Virus record (IMG/VR): IMGVR_UViG_3300020472_000057
Coordinates: 1 to 42,771 of that record
Strand: one strand, 5' to 3'
Source: a virus
Length of the DNA stretch: 42,771 bases
A program made the position numbers and the translations under genes. This document shows positions 1-10,000 of the stretch, one piece after another; the first letter of the stretch is position 1, and the number at the start of each line of letters is the position of its first letter. The notes beneath the pieces were generated by a model, which was given only the letters and a program-made list of their open reading frames with translations, ran no database searches and had not been told where the DNA came from.

Positions 1-2564
1 CCACCAGGAACATCAGTTAATCCAGAACCATCTCCAACAAAATTCGTTGCAGTTATAATTCCAGCAGTTATATTACCATTAGCATATATGGTAGCAGCAG
101 TACCTACATTAGTTTGAGCAGCTAGAGTTATTGCTCCATCTGCGAGAGTCATTAAGTCTGTATCACTTGTATGACCAATAGTAGTTCCATTGATTATTAC
201 ATTATCAACTGTAAGTGTAGTAAGTGTCCCTAACGATGTAACATTTGCTTGTGCAGCCGTTTGTAATGTACCTGTTAAATCACCATTAATATTACCAGTT
301 ACATTACCAGTTAAGGCTCCAGTAAATGTAGTTGCTGTAAGGTTACCATCTGAAGGATTATATGTAAGACCCGTATCAGATTCTGCTCCTTGAGTTCCAG
401 TTGCACCATCTACAAATATTGGATATACAGTTTCATCAGCACTATTATTAGCAGTAACTGTAACATTAGTAGCTAATGTGGCAGTATCAGCAGTACCTGT
501 TACATCTCCAGTTACATCACCAGTTAGATCACCTACAAATCCACCATTAGCAGTTACTATTCCTGCAGCAGCAATATTACCATTGGTGAATATAGTACCA
601 CCAGTACTAACAGAGAATTTAGTACCATCATAAGTTAATGTTGATTCTCCATTTAATGTATTGGCACTATCCGATCCCGTTATAATTCTATTATCTGCAT
701 TAGTGTTTATTGTTACTCCAGATGGAAGTCCAGTTAAATTAGAACCATCACCAACATAAGATGAAGCAGTTACAATACCAGCAAATGATGCATTACCATT
801 AGAATATATCGTTGCAGCAGAACCTACACGAAGCCCATCAGTAAGTGTTGCAACACCCGCTGCAATATTTAAACCAAGGGTTGTAATCTGTATTCCTTTG
901 GTTGCAGTAATAATACCTGTCGAATATATATCTGTTACAACATCATAATTAAGTGAAGCAGCTGTTAAAATACCACTAAAGTATCCACTAGTAGCAGTAA
1001 TAACTCCAACACTCATTCCAATACCAGACACATTACCATTGTCTAATACATCATCTAATGTTGTTGATGGTGATAATAATGTACTTCCAATTCCTACCCA
1101 ATGAGTACCAGAAGTTCCACCACCATATATTAATAAATCACCTGTTGTAATTCCAGCAATATTAACATCATCCAGATCTCTTACATAAGCAGCACCGCCA
1201 CCACCGATGGTATATAACTGCTGCTCAACCCTATTAACAAATAATCTATAATTAGCTGCTAAATCTTTTAATGTTGCAAACTTTTCACCTGTTGGAGTAA
1301 GAGGATCTTGACCTTGCTTCTCTGAAGGATCGGGAGTAATGGGTCTACCAGGATCTGTATCACCATACTTAACATTCTCTGTAAGAACTTCTTGTTGTCC
1401 TTTTAACTCATCAACAATTCTATAGAGTTCAGCAATGTTAGTTCCTTTATCTTCAACCTTTTCAGTTAATCTAGAAATATTTTCTTTTAATTCATCAATA
1501 TTTTCATCATAATATTTAACTTCAGGAAGTTCTGAAATCTCTTTTTGTAATTGCTCAAAATAAACTCTAAGAGATGTATTAACAGTTTGTTGTGCTTCTA
1601 CATTCTTATTATTAAATTCTTCAATCTGTTCATTAACATTCTTCTTTAATACCTGATATTCGCCAAGTATTTGTTTCTTTAATTTACGATCATCATCTTT
1701 AAATGCTTTTTGATAGTCCCAAATTTTTAAAGCAGATTCTCTTAATTCAGCATAAATTTTATCAGTAGTTTTCTTTATACTTTCCTTTAATTCTTCCTTA
1801 GTATCCTCTAGATTTTCCTGTACAGACTTAACATCTACACCTCTTTCAAAATCCTTTGTTTCTAATGATTCTGTAAGTTCTTTTACTTCAAAGGTAATCT
1901 TATCCCTAACTGTCTGTATTTGGTCTTTTACCTTAACAAAATCATCATCAATTACACTAAAAGTTCTACCTACCCAAGAAAGATCGGGAAGACTATCCTC
2001 ATTAACCCACTCTGGTAAATTTGGAATCTCAGATCTAACTTTATCAATCTGCTCACAGATTGCTTCTATTTCTAGATCATAAGATTTTTGTTCTGGAATC
2101 TCAGGAATTGATTCCCTAAGAATATCAATTCTATCATCAAGATCAGAAATTTCCTGATCATACTCCTTTGCTTCTGGAAGATCTTGCAGCCCTGCTTCTA
2201 AATGTGCAACTTGCTCCGAAAGTTTATTTAATACTTCGTCGTAATCTTTAGGTTCAGGAACTTCTGCAACACTTCTCTTAACTTCCCAAATATGTTCAGA
2301 TAATTCTTTTAATTCTTTGTCGTAATACTTAATTTCAGGAATATTAGGTATGTCCTTCCTAACATCACTGATAAGACGTAATATCTCTCCAAGACTTTCT
2401 ACAGATATTTTATCATCTATGGTTTCTTCTTCAAAACCTTCTTCTGCTATAATTTCTTCTACTTCATCCTTTTCCTTTTCAATAAAATCTTCAACAGATG
2501 GTAATTCAGAACCTTCTATGAGATCTTCTATTGAAGGTAGGTTTTCAAGATTGTCGTCAGACAT
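1..2564 (-). CDS. Coiled-coil and fibre-repeat virion protein, 3' end beyond window
   Basis: Open frame from ATG at 2562-2564 to the left edge: 854 codons with no stop. Residues 1-75 are acidic. Residues 76-183 are four 27-residue units, each starting P-E-x-K-x-Y-D. A long Lys/Glu-rich coiled coil follows to about residue 390. Then comes a Gly/Thr/Ala-rich fibre region with recurrent NGN-AGIITA and FVGDGS-LTGLP modules and several 'TGDVTGD/TGNVTGN' triplets. FVGDGS modules are common in tail-fibre and structural proteins of cyanomyophages, so a tail fibre or other appendage is likely; the long coiled coil would form the shaft. It lies 46 bp after gp16, and no clear Shine-Dalgarno (SD) precedes the ATG. 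The receptor-binding end is not visible, so host specificity cannot be judged. Confidence 0.8.
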   Translation of the reverse strand, partial: MSDDNLENLPSIEDLIEGSELPSVEDFIEKEKDEVEEIIAEEGFEEETIDDKISVESLGEILRLISDVRKDIPNIPEIKYYDKELKELSEHIWEVKRSVAEVPEPKDYDEVLNKLSEQVAHLEAGLQDLPEAKEYDQEISDLDDRIDILRESIPEIPEQKSYDLEIEAICEQIDKVRSEIPNLPEWVNEDSLPDLSWVGRTFSVIDDDFVKVKDQIQTVRDKITFEVKELTESLETKDFERGVDVKSVQENLEDTKEELKESIKKTTDKIYAELRESALKIWDYQKAFKDDDRKLKKQILGEYQVLKKNVNEQIEEFNNKNVEAQQTVNTSLRVYFEQLQKEISELPEVKYYDENIDELKENISRLTEKVEDKGTNIAELYRIVDELKGQQEVLTENVKYGDTDPGRPITPDPSEKQGQDPLTPTGEKFATLKDLAANYRLFVNRVEQQLYTIGGGGAAYVRDLDDVNIAGITTGDLLIYGGGTSGTHWVGIGSTLLSPSTTLDDVLDNGNVSGIGMSVGVITATSGYFSGILTAASLNYDVVTDIYSTGIITATKGIQITTLGLNIAAGVATLTDGLRVGSAATIYSNGNASFAGIVTASSYVGDGSNLTGLPSGVTINTNADNRIITGSDSANTLNGESTLTYDGTKFSVSTGGTIFTNGNIAAAGIVTANGGFVGDLTGDVTGDVTGTADTATLATNVTVTANNSADETVYPIFVDGATGTQGAESDTGLTYNPSDGNLTATTFTGALTGNVTGNINGDLTGTLQTAAQANVTSLGTLTTLTVDNVIINGTTIGHTSDTDLMTLADGAITLAAQTNVGTAATIYANGNITAGIITATNFVGDGSGLTDVPG
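2016..2339 (-). repeat. Four tandem 81-bp (27-residue) coding repeats
   Basis: Unit boundaries fall at 2339, 2258, 2177 and 2096, exactly 81 bp apart. The units start PEIKYYD, PEPKDYD, PEAKEYD and PEQKSYD. The DNA has diverged while the spacing and the P-E-x-K-x-Y-D signature are kept, pointing to selection on the protein. A further PEVKYYD occurs later in the same coiled coil, outside the strict register. Confidence 0.85.
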
Positions 2565-2610
2565 TGTTAAAGACTATTAGTATTGATACTTTGGGATTTT
2601 TCTCCCTGAT

Positions 2611-3060
2611 TTATTTAGATTTCTCGCTGAGTCCAGATTTTAATAACTTCTGCAATTCTGCAGTTGACCCAACAAATAATGCATTGTTGACAGTATTTGG
2701 CCCTTTCTGTTGTTCTTCATTAACATCTTTCAATTTTTTCTGAAGATCCATCAATTTATCAGTTGCATCAGAAACACTCTTAATCAATTGACCAGCAACT
2801 TCATATGCTCTAGGCATCTGACTATCTTCAGCAAGTTCAAGAATACCATTAATTGCTTCCTGACCTTTCTCTATAATACTATAAAGATTACCACGAGTAT
2901 ACTCATAGTCCTTAGTAATATCAGTCTGAGTAAGTCTATCAGGTTTTGTTAAACCACCAGGAGTAACATTAGTAAGTTGATCCTTTCTAGTAGCACAACC
3001 ACCTTCAGGAGTTTCAGAAACTTCTACATTAAAAGCATCATCTAGATTAGTCATCTTCAT
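2611..3060 (-). CDS. gp16: Terminase small subunit (gp16-like)
   Basis: 149 aa, near the length of T4 gp16 (164 aa). The small terminase recognises phage DNA and stimulates the gp17 packaging motor. The central segment (about residues 47-105), with D-Y-E-Y-x-R-x-N-x-Y and IEKGQEAI followed by a helical E/L/A-rich stretch, matches the conserved centre of T4-like gp16. The flanks are polar and variable. It follows gp15 as in T4, and its ATG overlaps the gp15 stop by four bases (ATGA), implying translational coupling. In T4 gp17 comes next; here a fibre-like gene follows, so gp17 is not visible in this window. Confidence 0.85.
   Translation of the reverse strand: MKMTNLDDAFNVEVSETPEGGCATRKDQLTNVTPGGLTKPDRLTQTDITKDYEYTRGNLYSIIEKGQEAINGILELAEDSQMPRAYEVAGQLIKSVSDATDKLMDLQKKLKDVNEEQQKGPNTVNNALFVGSTAELQKLLKSGLSEKSK
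2612..2618 (-). promoter_or_regulatory. Late-promoter-like CTAAATA before the fibre gene
   Basis: CTAAATA overlaps the gp16 stop codon, about 50 bp before the fibre-gene ATG. It resembles the T4 late promoter TATAAATA and recurs at other gene junctions here. Assignment is by motif and position only. Confidence 0.35.
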
Positions 3061-4052
3061 GAGTACTCACCACTAAATCCAAAGTCATCACCCATCTCTA
3101 TTAAAGCATCGTCAGCAGCTGTAATACCCTTGAGTGGTGTACCTCTAACATGTGCAGTTGCAACTCTTCCATCTTTTCCTCTCTCAACAGTAATCTTATT
3201 ACCATTAATTGCGGTAATATACATCTCTTCAGTATCAACATCAATATAGGTACTAACGGTAACCTTAGTACCATCATCTACATTAATTGCAGTATCTGTC
3301 TCTGTAATATCTTCCGCAAGATTAGTAAGAACATCATCAGTATAATCCTTAGTTGCTCTTGGAGTAACTGAGTAAGTAACATCTCTCTCTGTACTCTTAG
3401 ATCCACCAGCAAGATATCTAACAGAAACAGACTTGACGATATCGGAAGTAGCAGAAGAAACAGGTCCGAATAGGTATGTCTTAGCAGTAAATCTTAATGT
3501 ATAGTACAAGACTCTACGACTATTAAAATCACCCTCATAGTCATCTTGGAAAGTAACATTTTCTAATATAATAGGAACATCTTTCTTTTCGTTCAATGTC
3601 TCGACAAGTTTAATTGTCAAATTATAGGAAGGTTGAAAATATGGTAATATCTGTTCTACAATCTGAAGTGCGTCATCATTTAATTTACACATAATACCAA
3701 CTTCAAATTGCATATTATATGGAACTGGCATAAATGCCTTATTTGTATTTTTTCCAGTAGTCTGATCTTTTACAGTAAATTTCTGAGTAGTAGTAACCTT
3801 TCTAGAAGGATCATAGGTAAGTCCAACAAACTCAAATGACATTCTTGGCAATGTCATTGCTACAGACTTATTTAAATTTGGAGATTGTTCTAGTCTAGCT
3901 AAAAACTTTTGAATAGGTCCATATGCAAGAGGAACCTTTGTTGTTGTTTTATTCCCATCAGAATCTGTGTGCTTAATGGACAAGTCATTAAACAGGCTAC
4001 CAAACCCAATAATTGTCTTTCTAAAGATCTCGTGATAAAAATACTCAAACAT
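3057..4052 (-). CDS. gp15: Proximal tail sheath stabiliser (gp15-like)
   Basis: 331 aa against 272 for T4 gp15, which caps the contracted and extended sheath and joins tail to neck. The N-terminus MFEYFYHEIFR and the central QIVEQILPYFQP (about residues 133-144) are near-identical to T4 gp15. The extra length is a C-terminal extension (about residues 240-331) with a module of the type T-x-I-x-V ... Y-I-x-V-D-x-E-E-M-Y-I ... V-E-R-G-K-D-G-x-x-A-x-x-H. Related modules occur in the gp7-like protein. The start follows gp14 by 24 bp, with an AGAGG SD (AAGAGGTGTG) and a CTAAATA motif between. Confidence 0.9.
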   Translation of the reverse strand: MFEYFYHEIFRKTIIGFGSLFNDLSIKHTDSDGNKTTTKVPLAYGPIQKFLARLEQSPNLNKSVAMTLPRMSFEFVGLTYDPSRKVTTTQKFTVKDQTTGKNTNKAFMPVPYNMQFEVGIMCKLNDDALQIVEQILPYFQPSYNLTIKLVETLNEKKDVPIILENVTFQDDYEGDFNSRRVLYYTLRFTAKTYLFGPVSSATSDIVKSVSVRYLAGGSKSTERDVTYSVTPRATKDYTDDVLTNLAEDITETDTAINVDDGTKVTVSTYIDVDTEEMYITAINGNKITVERGKDGRVATAHVRGTPLKGITAADDALIEMGDDFGFSGEYS

Positions 4053-4073
4053 AATTACACACCTCTTATATTA

Positions 4074-4080
4074 TATTTAG
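4074..4080 (-). promoter_or_regulatory. Late-promoter-like CTAAATA before gp15
   Basis: CTAAATATAATATA spans the gp14 stop and the short gap before gp15. The position and motif match the other late-promoter-like sites in this window. No transcript evidence. Confidence 0.4.
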
Positions 4081-5522
4081 GGTTGTCCGAACGGATTACC
4101 TTCAGAGAAGTCTAAAATATTATCTGCTTGTGTTTCAAACTCATCATTCTCTCCATATCCATCATCAAAATTAGTTAAATCTATTGTCCTTATAGACTGA
4201 GTTGCACCAGATGATGCACCTGTAACAATTTCTCCATTAACAAATCCAGAACCTTCAACAGTCGATACATCCAATTCATTTGTAACAGCATTCCATTTTC
4301 TTACCCTAGCAGTAGTACCACTTGTACCACCTGTAACAACCTCATTAAATGCGAAGTTACCTGATGCATCACTTGTCGCAGGAGGAGCAATAAAGACTGT
4401 TGGTGCGACGGTATAACCAGCACCAGCATTAGATATGTAAACTGCAGATATAGTACCAGCAGCACTAACTACAGCAGTTGCAGCAGCACCTGTAGTGGAT
4501 ATACCATTCTGTGCTTCAAATGTAATAACAGGACTTGTAGTATATCCAGAACCACCACCAGTAACGGTAACAATACCAATACCACCATTTGACATACCAG
4601 CAGTAGCAGCCGCACCTGTTCCTCCGTCCCCATTAGAATAGAATTCAATATCAGGCCCTGTGGTATATCCAGCACCAGGATTGACTAGATATACATTTTG
4701 AACCACACTTGCTTTCTGATTATCTGGATCACCAGCACCAGCACATACAACTATTCCACTACGTAGATAAGCAGTTGCTACACCAGTAACACCACCAGCT
4801 GGTGCAGAACTAATACCAATTCTAGGTGCATAAAGATAACTATTACCTCTATTACTTATATCAACATATTGAATACCACCATTAACAATCATTGTTGCAG
4901 CAGTTGCACTTGATGCAGTACCAACCATAGTCAATACTTGTGTTCCACCAATGATGAAATCACCACCATCAACACCTTCTGTAGACTCTAGAGTATCATC
5001 AATTTCATCAACACCAGTATCAATAACCTCATCCTCATACTGGAAGAGTTCACATCTTAATGTATAAACATAAGTGTTTCTAAGTTGGTAAAATGGTTTC
5101 TCATGCTCTACATATTTAATTTCAAATAAACGATCCCCTAATGGAAAATATATCAAATCTCCTTCTTTAGGTCTAGTTGCTAATTTTATACCATCTTCAT
5201 TCTTCATCAAAGGAGAAACATAAGTCTCAAATCTCTCTTTTGAAATTGTTAATGTTAATTCGTTAGTTTGTTGAATTCCAAACTTTGAAAGAAGAGTAGG
5301 ATTTTCACCATAACCTTCAATATCTTCTACGTATGCTTCTATAGGATAAGCATCATCAAACTTCGACTCTACTACTTCTTTAATAATAGTATTAGTCGTC
5401 ATATATTTTCTGGGCATGTAATGGACATTAACTCCATACATTCTCAGCTGCTCATTAATCAAAGATTGAACTAAACTTTGCTCATTCTTTGCTCCTTGTT
5501 GAAAATAAGGATTAAGTGCCAT
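4077..5522 (-). CDS. gp14: Neck protein (gp14-like) with inserted repeats
   Basis: 481 aa, almost twice T4 gp14 (256 aa). gp13 and gp14 close the head after packaging and connect it to the tail. The N-terminal 170 residues (MALNPYFQQGAKNEQSLVQSL ... YEVNVHYMPR-like start, TLRCELFQYEDEVIDTG end) are the conserved neck-protein part. Residues about 190-420 are inserted: Gly/Ala/Thr-rich units of the GxGYTxxP type (GAGYTTGP, GSGYTTSP, GAGYTVAP) alternating with GAAATA segments. The tail returns to an acidic conserved end. The gene lies between gp13 (4-bp gap) and gp15, matching T4 order. Confidence 0.88.
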   Translation of the reverse strand: MALNPYFQQGAKNEQSLVQSLINEQLRMYGVNVHYMPRKYMTTNTIIKEVVESKFDDAYPIEAYVEDIEGYGENPTLLSKFGIQQTNELTLTISKERFETYVSPLMKNEDGIKLATRPKEGDLIYFPLGDRLFEIKYVEHEKPFYQLRNTYVYTLRCELFQYEDEVIDTGVDEIDDTLESTEGVDGGDFIIGGTQVLTMVGTASSATAATMIVNGGIQYVDISNRGNSYLYAPRIGISSAPAGGVTGVATAYLRSGIVVCAGAGDPDNQKASVVQNVYLVNPGAGYTTGPDIEFYSNGDGGTGAAATAGMSNGGIGIVTVTGGGSGYTTSPVITFEAQNGISTTGAAATAVVSAAGTISAVYISNAGAGYTVAPTVFIAPPATSDASGNFAFNEVVTGGTSGTTARVRKWNAVTNELDVSTVEGSGFVNGEIVTGASSGATQSIRTIDLTNFDDGYGENDEFETQADNILDFSEGNPFGQP

Positions 5523-5526
5523 ATTA

Positions 5527-6369
5527 TTAACCTATCATATCCAATGGCGGAACTTCATAAGTATTAGACATCATTTCCTGAATCTTATCAAGTTCAGTTT
5601 GTGCATCATCATAAATTTGTCTACCATTAAGTTCTATCCCACCAGGTAATTTAACTCCTTGAAATTTGATTAAATTTTGACCCCACTGCCTCTTCATAAT
5701 GGCAGTCAAATAACGCTTTAAGAATGGATCATTCCACACTCTAGTATAATCACTTGGATCTAATGCCCTAAAGCAATCCATTATTATAATATCTCCTTTT
5801 GATACACCACCCCAATCAATATCCAAATATAATCTATCTTGTCTTTGATTAAATCTTATTTGTTTTTCTGTATTTAATGCAAAATCTAGATCAGATAGAA
5901 ATGTCTTTACCATAGCATATGTCAATATTTCAGTAGATCCCCAATAATAAATATCATTCAAAAACATCTGATACTTAACACTAAACATATTATTAGTCAT
6001 AGTGTTAGAACCATCAAAACGCAGTACCTTATTGACCCCAATAATTGCAGGAGGTACTTGTATATAATTACTACTCTCTTGCCAATTAAAAGTTACACTA
6101 GATCCAGCAATATCTGCTGTAGCTGATGTTGTTGTTATTCCTGGCCCACCATCTATTTTTGCCTGTCCCCTTTTAATATCATCTTCAGTCAATTTATATT
6201 TTAGATACATCCTAGCGATGCCATCATAATGCCTTTCTTGAAAATGCTGAACAGCATCATCAATTAAATCTTGACATTGCTCATCAGCCAGATTAATTTC
6301 CAGCACAGGAGCTCCCAATTGCCGTAAACAATATTCTTTAAGTTCGTTTCTAGATGCTGGTTGTGCCAT
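5527..6369 (-). CDS. gp13: Neck protein (gp13-like)
   Basis: 280 aa; T4 gp13 is 309 aa. The N-terminus ELKEYCLRQLGAPVLEINLADEQCQDLIDDAVQ and HYDG (about residues 10-50) is the typical T4-like gp13 start. The C-terminal part, with KRYLTAIMKRQWGQNLIKFQGVKLPGG and YDDAQTELDKI, is also family-typical. It works with gp14 at the head-tail junction. The ATG is preceded by AGGAGG ten bases upstream, one of the strongest SD sequences in the structural block. A CTAAATA motif sits about 20 bp upstream at the end of the preceding gene. Confidence 0.9.
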   Translation of the reverse strand: MAQPASRNELKEYCLRQLGAPVLEINLADEQCQDLIDDAVQHFQERHYDGIARMYLKYKLTEDDIKRGQAKIDGGPGITTTSATADIAGSSVTFNWQESSNYIQVPPAIIGVNKVLRFDGSNTMTNNMFSVKYQMFLNDIYYWGSTEILTYAMVKTFLSDLDFALNTEKQIRFNQRQDRLYLDIDWGGVSKGDIIIMDCFRALDPSDYTRVWNDPFLKRYLTAIMKRQWGQNLIKFQGVKLPGGIELNGRQIYDDAQTELDKIQEMMSNTYEVPPLDMIG

Positions 6370-6389
6370 TTATACAATACCTCCTTCAG

Positions 6390-6396
6390 TATTTAG
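6390..6396 (-). promoter_or_regulatory. Late-promoter-like CTAAATA before gp13
   Basis: CTAAATA overlaps the stop of the 141-aa gene and lies just ahead of the AGGAGG site of gp13. This would give the neck genes their own late start. Motif-based. Confidence 0.4.
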
Positions 6397-6818
6397 GGTG
6401 CAGAGGACACGCCGCCTCTTACTAAGATGTCTCCATCTACAATTCTATAAATTGTAGCACCTGAACTTACGAGAACATCATAGACATATCTTCCTTCTGC
6501 TATATTTCTTGTTGCAGTTGATCCTAGAGAAATTGTAAATTTACCTGCAGTAGCACTGGTAGTATCAATACCAACAACAAATGTTGCTGTAGCAGTAGTA
6601 CCAGATCCAACAGCAACACTCTTTCTCATCTGAGATGAACCTGTCCATCCTGTAGTTGTAGCAATACCAACCGAATTTGTTGTTGAAAAATTATATCCTG
6701 TATTTGAAGTATCTACTACTTCAAAAGTACCTGTAAAATCTGCACCTGTATTAAGAGTTAGATCAGCAGAATATGCTACACCTGCTTCTGGATCGAAAGT
6801 AAGTTTCTTAGTTGCCAT
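6393..6818 (-). CDS. Small beta-rich virion-associated protein, function unknown
   Basis: 141 aa, Thr/Ser/Gly/Ala-rich with alternating hydrophobic pattern, ending YVYDVLVSSGATIYRIVDGDILVRGGV. The pattern suggests a beta-sandwich similar to baseplate/fibre accessory modules with an 'x-G-x-Y-x-Y-D-V' strand and 'I-x-x-G-x-I' closing strand. It sits in the slot where T4 carries gp10-12 and wac, between the large DUF4815-type protein and gp13, so a structural role is likely. It starts inside the end of the preceding 74-aa gene (11-base overlap). No enzymatic motif seen. Confidence 0.65.
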   Translation of the reverse strand: MATKKLTFDPEAGVAYSADLTLNTGADFTGTFEVVDTSNTGYNFSTTNSVGIATTTGWTGSSQMRKSVAVGSGTTATATFVVGIDTTSATAGKFTISLGSTATRNIAEGRYVYDVLVSSGATIYRIVDGDILVRGGVSSAP

Positions 6819-7032
6819 TGGCCAGATTCCTCAGAAGGTCTTTGATTTCAGTAATCTCACTTTTTAAAACAGCAAGATCTTTTTCCATAGTATCCACCTT
6901 GTCTTGCTCTTCATTTTTTAAATTTCTACGAGCTATATATTGCTCATATTGGGATTTATTAGTATTAACAATACAGTTAGTTGTGGGATTTCTAACTATA
7001 TCATCACGATCCTTTACCTTTAAATATGACAT
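6808..7032 (-). CDS. Small coiled-coil protein in structural operon
   Basis: 74 aa from the ATG at 7030-7032 (MSYLKVKDRDDIVRN). The frame stays open 15 codons further upstream, but those would lie inside the preceding gene, whose stop is at 7034-7036, so the short form is chosen. The first half is polar with a conserved-looking V-R-N-x-x-T-N-x-I-x-N-T. The second half (residues 45-72) is a heptad coiled coil (MEKDLAVLKSEITEIKDLL). Similar small proteins occur at this position in other cyanomyophages. Probably a virion or assembly accessory; no function known to me. Confidence 0.7.
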   Translation of the reverse strand: MSYLKVKDRDDIVRNPTTNCIVNTNKSQYEQYIARRNLKNEEQDKVDTMEKDLAVLKSEITEIKDLLRNLANGN

Positions 7033-7033
7033 A

Positions 7034-10000
7034 TTAGGCAAGTGTAAGAACTCGTAAATTTTTGATTCTTGGAACAAATGCTTGATTAGTAGATGTCATA
7101 TCAAGTTTAATTCTAAATGATTTAAATGAAGGTATATTTTCAAGAGTGAATGTATATTCAATAAATTCAAGATTCTTAGGAATCAAAGTATCAGATTTTC
7201 CATCATTTTCAGCTGGATCAATAACTTGTCCGTGTCCATCTAAGTTACTATATCCTGGGAATGGATTAAATACTGGATCAAATCCTACATCCTCACTGAT
7301 AGCATAGAATGCTCTAATATCAGCAGTTTCGGGAACAGAAGCATCTACAATAATCTTAATTGAAGTTGCAGAAGTTTCTAACACATTTTCCTTAGAAATA
7401 TACTGACAAGAGTTAGGATCTTCACTAATAAGATCGACCCTACTATCAGTAATATAATTTGAAACCATATTGTCAACACGATTGGAAGTTAAAATCGCAC
7501 TAATTCTTTCCATATCAATGACAGGAGATAGGAAGGAATCTTGACTAGTAAGATTGATATTCATATTAAATGATCTATCACCAGGAAGAACAGTAATACC
7601 AGCATTATTAGTTTCATTAACTCTAGAAGCAATAATACGTGGAGAAGTTAAAGTGTTGTTTGCATTTAACGTAACATTCTCAACTTCTTGCTCTTCAAAT
7701 GGCGAATCAGTTCCATCTCCTGATCCATCATTAATACTTGTTCCACTAATTGTTTTAATTTTAGCACTGATACCAGTTCCAGGAACTGTAAGATTATGAA
7801 CATTTGGATAAATTGTTTCAAATGGCATGTTCTGAGTGGCATGAATATTAAATCCACCACTAGACTTAGTATCATTCATATAAAGTATTGGGAAACTTTC
7901 CGCACTACTTCTTCCAATACCTGCTTGTCCCATATTCAATTTAATATTATAAGAATCAAGAGTAAGTGGATTTGAAGTACTAACATCACTTAAGATATGA
8001 GTAGTATTAAATCTTCTCAAAGAAACTCCACCTAGTTCGTATTTGGTGGCATATTCACCCTTAATATAATCTCTAGATTCAGAAGAATCTATATTTCTTG
8101 TAATTCCTGTTAAACTATTTCCAGAAGTTCCTGTATAACTAATAATTTCATCGCCAATCTTAGCATATCCAGGATTGGACGAAGCAACAGAAACATTTTC
8201 AAAACTAGAGAAATTGCTACTATCATCAATTGATATTGCAGCTGTAGAACTAGTATTATATGGTAAAGATAATTTTGTTGGAATAATATCTGAATTTATC
8301 TTAGAAAGTGTTACTCTATTAGTCTCATGATGCATACCATGATTTTTATGATTAACAACGAAGTGTAATCCATCAGTAACAGCAGCAATTCCGCCACTAG
8401 CAACTCCAATACCTGGTTGACCAGAATTGTTTGCACCCCAATTCATTTCACTAGTAATACCAGTAATAGTATTAGTGTAAAGTATTGTATTAGCAACACC
8501 AACAGCAAAATCTCCCTGAACATTATCAAGAATCAATTGATTGGTAGATCCAAGAGATACCACAGATACTCTTCCATGCATACCAATACTTGTAGTAAAT
8601 CCAAGTACATCACCAACTTGATAACCAGTTCCTGATGTAGTAACAGTTGCAGAAGCCACTACATTACTAGAGACAACAACAGTTGCTTCCATTCCAGAAC
8701 CACTACCCGTTATATTAGTTAACCCTATACCAGTAAATGTACCATCAGTGTAACCAAATCCAGCATTTACAACTCCCATAGCTGCTATAGCACAACTACC
8801 TGCATATCCTACTAAATTACCTGTTGCATTGGATCCAGTTTGACTAATTGTAGTACCATTATTTAAACCAATATTGGCACTACTTAAAATCGATGACAAT
8901 CCAACTCTAATCTTTCTTGACTGAAGACTAATAGAATTTGGTTGTAATTGTGGAATCTGAGCATTTCCTTCACCAAGAATTGGACTATAAACTTCCACAC
9001 TACCTGAAGGTTCAAAGTCTGCTCTATTTAAAATAAACTTAAGATCTTCCCATTGACTAGGATTCCATGTAGAACCATTCTGAGATTTAAATAAAGATCC
9101 TAAAGATGGTTGCTGAGAAACAAATTCATCAGTTATAGTATCATTTTCACCAACTCTTGAAATCCAAACCTTATATTTAACTGAAGAAGATCTTAATACA
9201 ATGGCATAATCCGTATCACCTTGTAAGTAAACAGGTGATTTAAAAATAAACCTTGTTGCAACACTACCATCAGTAGAAGTTGTAATCTCATCAGCATCTT
9301 TATAAATCTGCGAGAACGGTAAAACAGTTGTTGTAGGCATTCCCGTTTGCATTGAACGAATTTCAAAAATAACAGGAATATTATTAGGATCTACATCAGA
9401 GAAATAAATATCACAACTAGTAACAAAGACACCTGTTGAGTCTGTTACAAAGAATGATTGTGCGAGTGGATCTCCACCTCTTCCTCTTCTTCCTCTTGCT
9501 CTTCTTCTATTTCTTCTATTGACCCTGTTATGAACACGACCTCGCCTTCTTCTCGCTGTTCTAGAAATTTCTACTTCTCTAGATGTAGTAGTAGTTTGAG
9601 TTGAAAGTGTTTCAGTATTTGTATCACGTCCAAGGAATTCTTCAGCATCCCTTCTTTCAATAGTATTAACATTCTCAACCTTAGCATTCCTTATAGAAAT
9701 GATTTGTTCTTGAACTGTTTTAAGAGTTCCTTTTGCTTCATAATTATCTTGCCCTATAGTATCTGCATCTTCAAGTTCATTAATATCACTATCAATAAAA
9801 GTAAATGTTTTTGTTCCTGTTGCCCATTTTGGATTATTACCAATATTTGGATTTGGAATAAAGAAACTTGCTAAAGCAGAAGAAGCATAATCAGAAATTA
9901 CTCTTTTATTAACAATCTTAGCCTCTGCACCAGAAGTTCCTCCTTTAAGGATCATTCCAGTTTTAATCCAACCGTAGAAATCACCTTGTGGTTGATTATC

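Noticed and set aside
7554-7799. Plus-strand reading frames of 60-110 codons throughout the structural block
   Set aside because: All lie antisense to long, well-supported minus-strand genes and show low-complexity translations expected from the opposite strand of Gly/Thr-rich genes.
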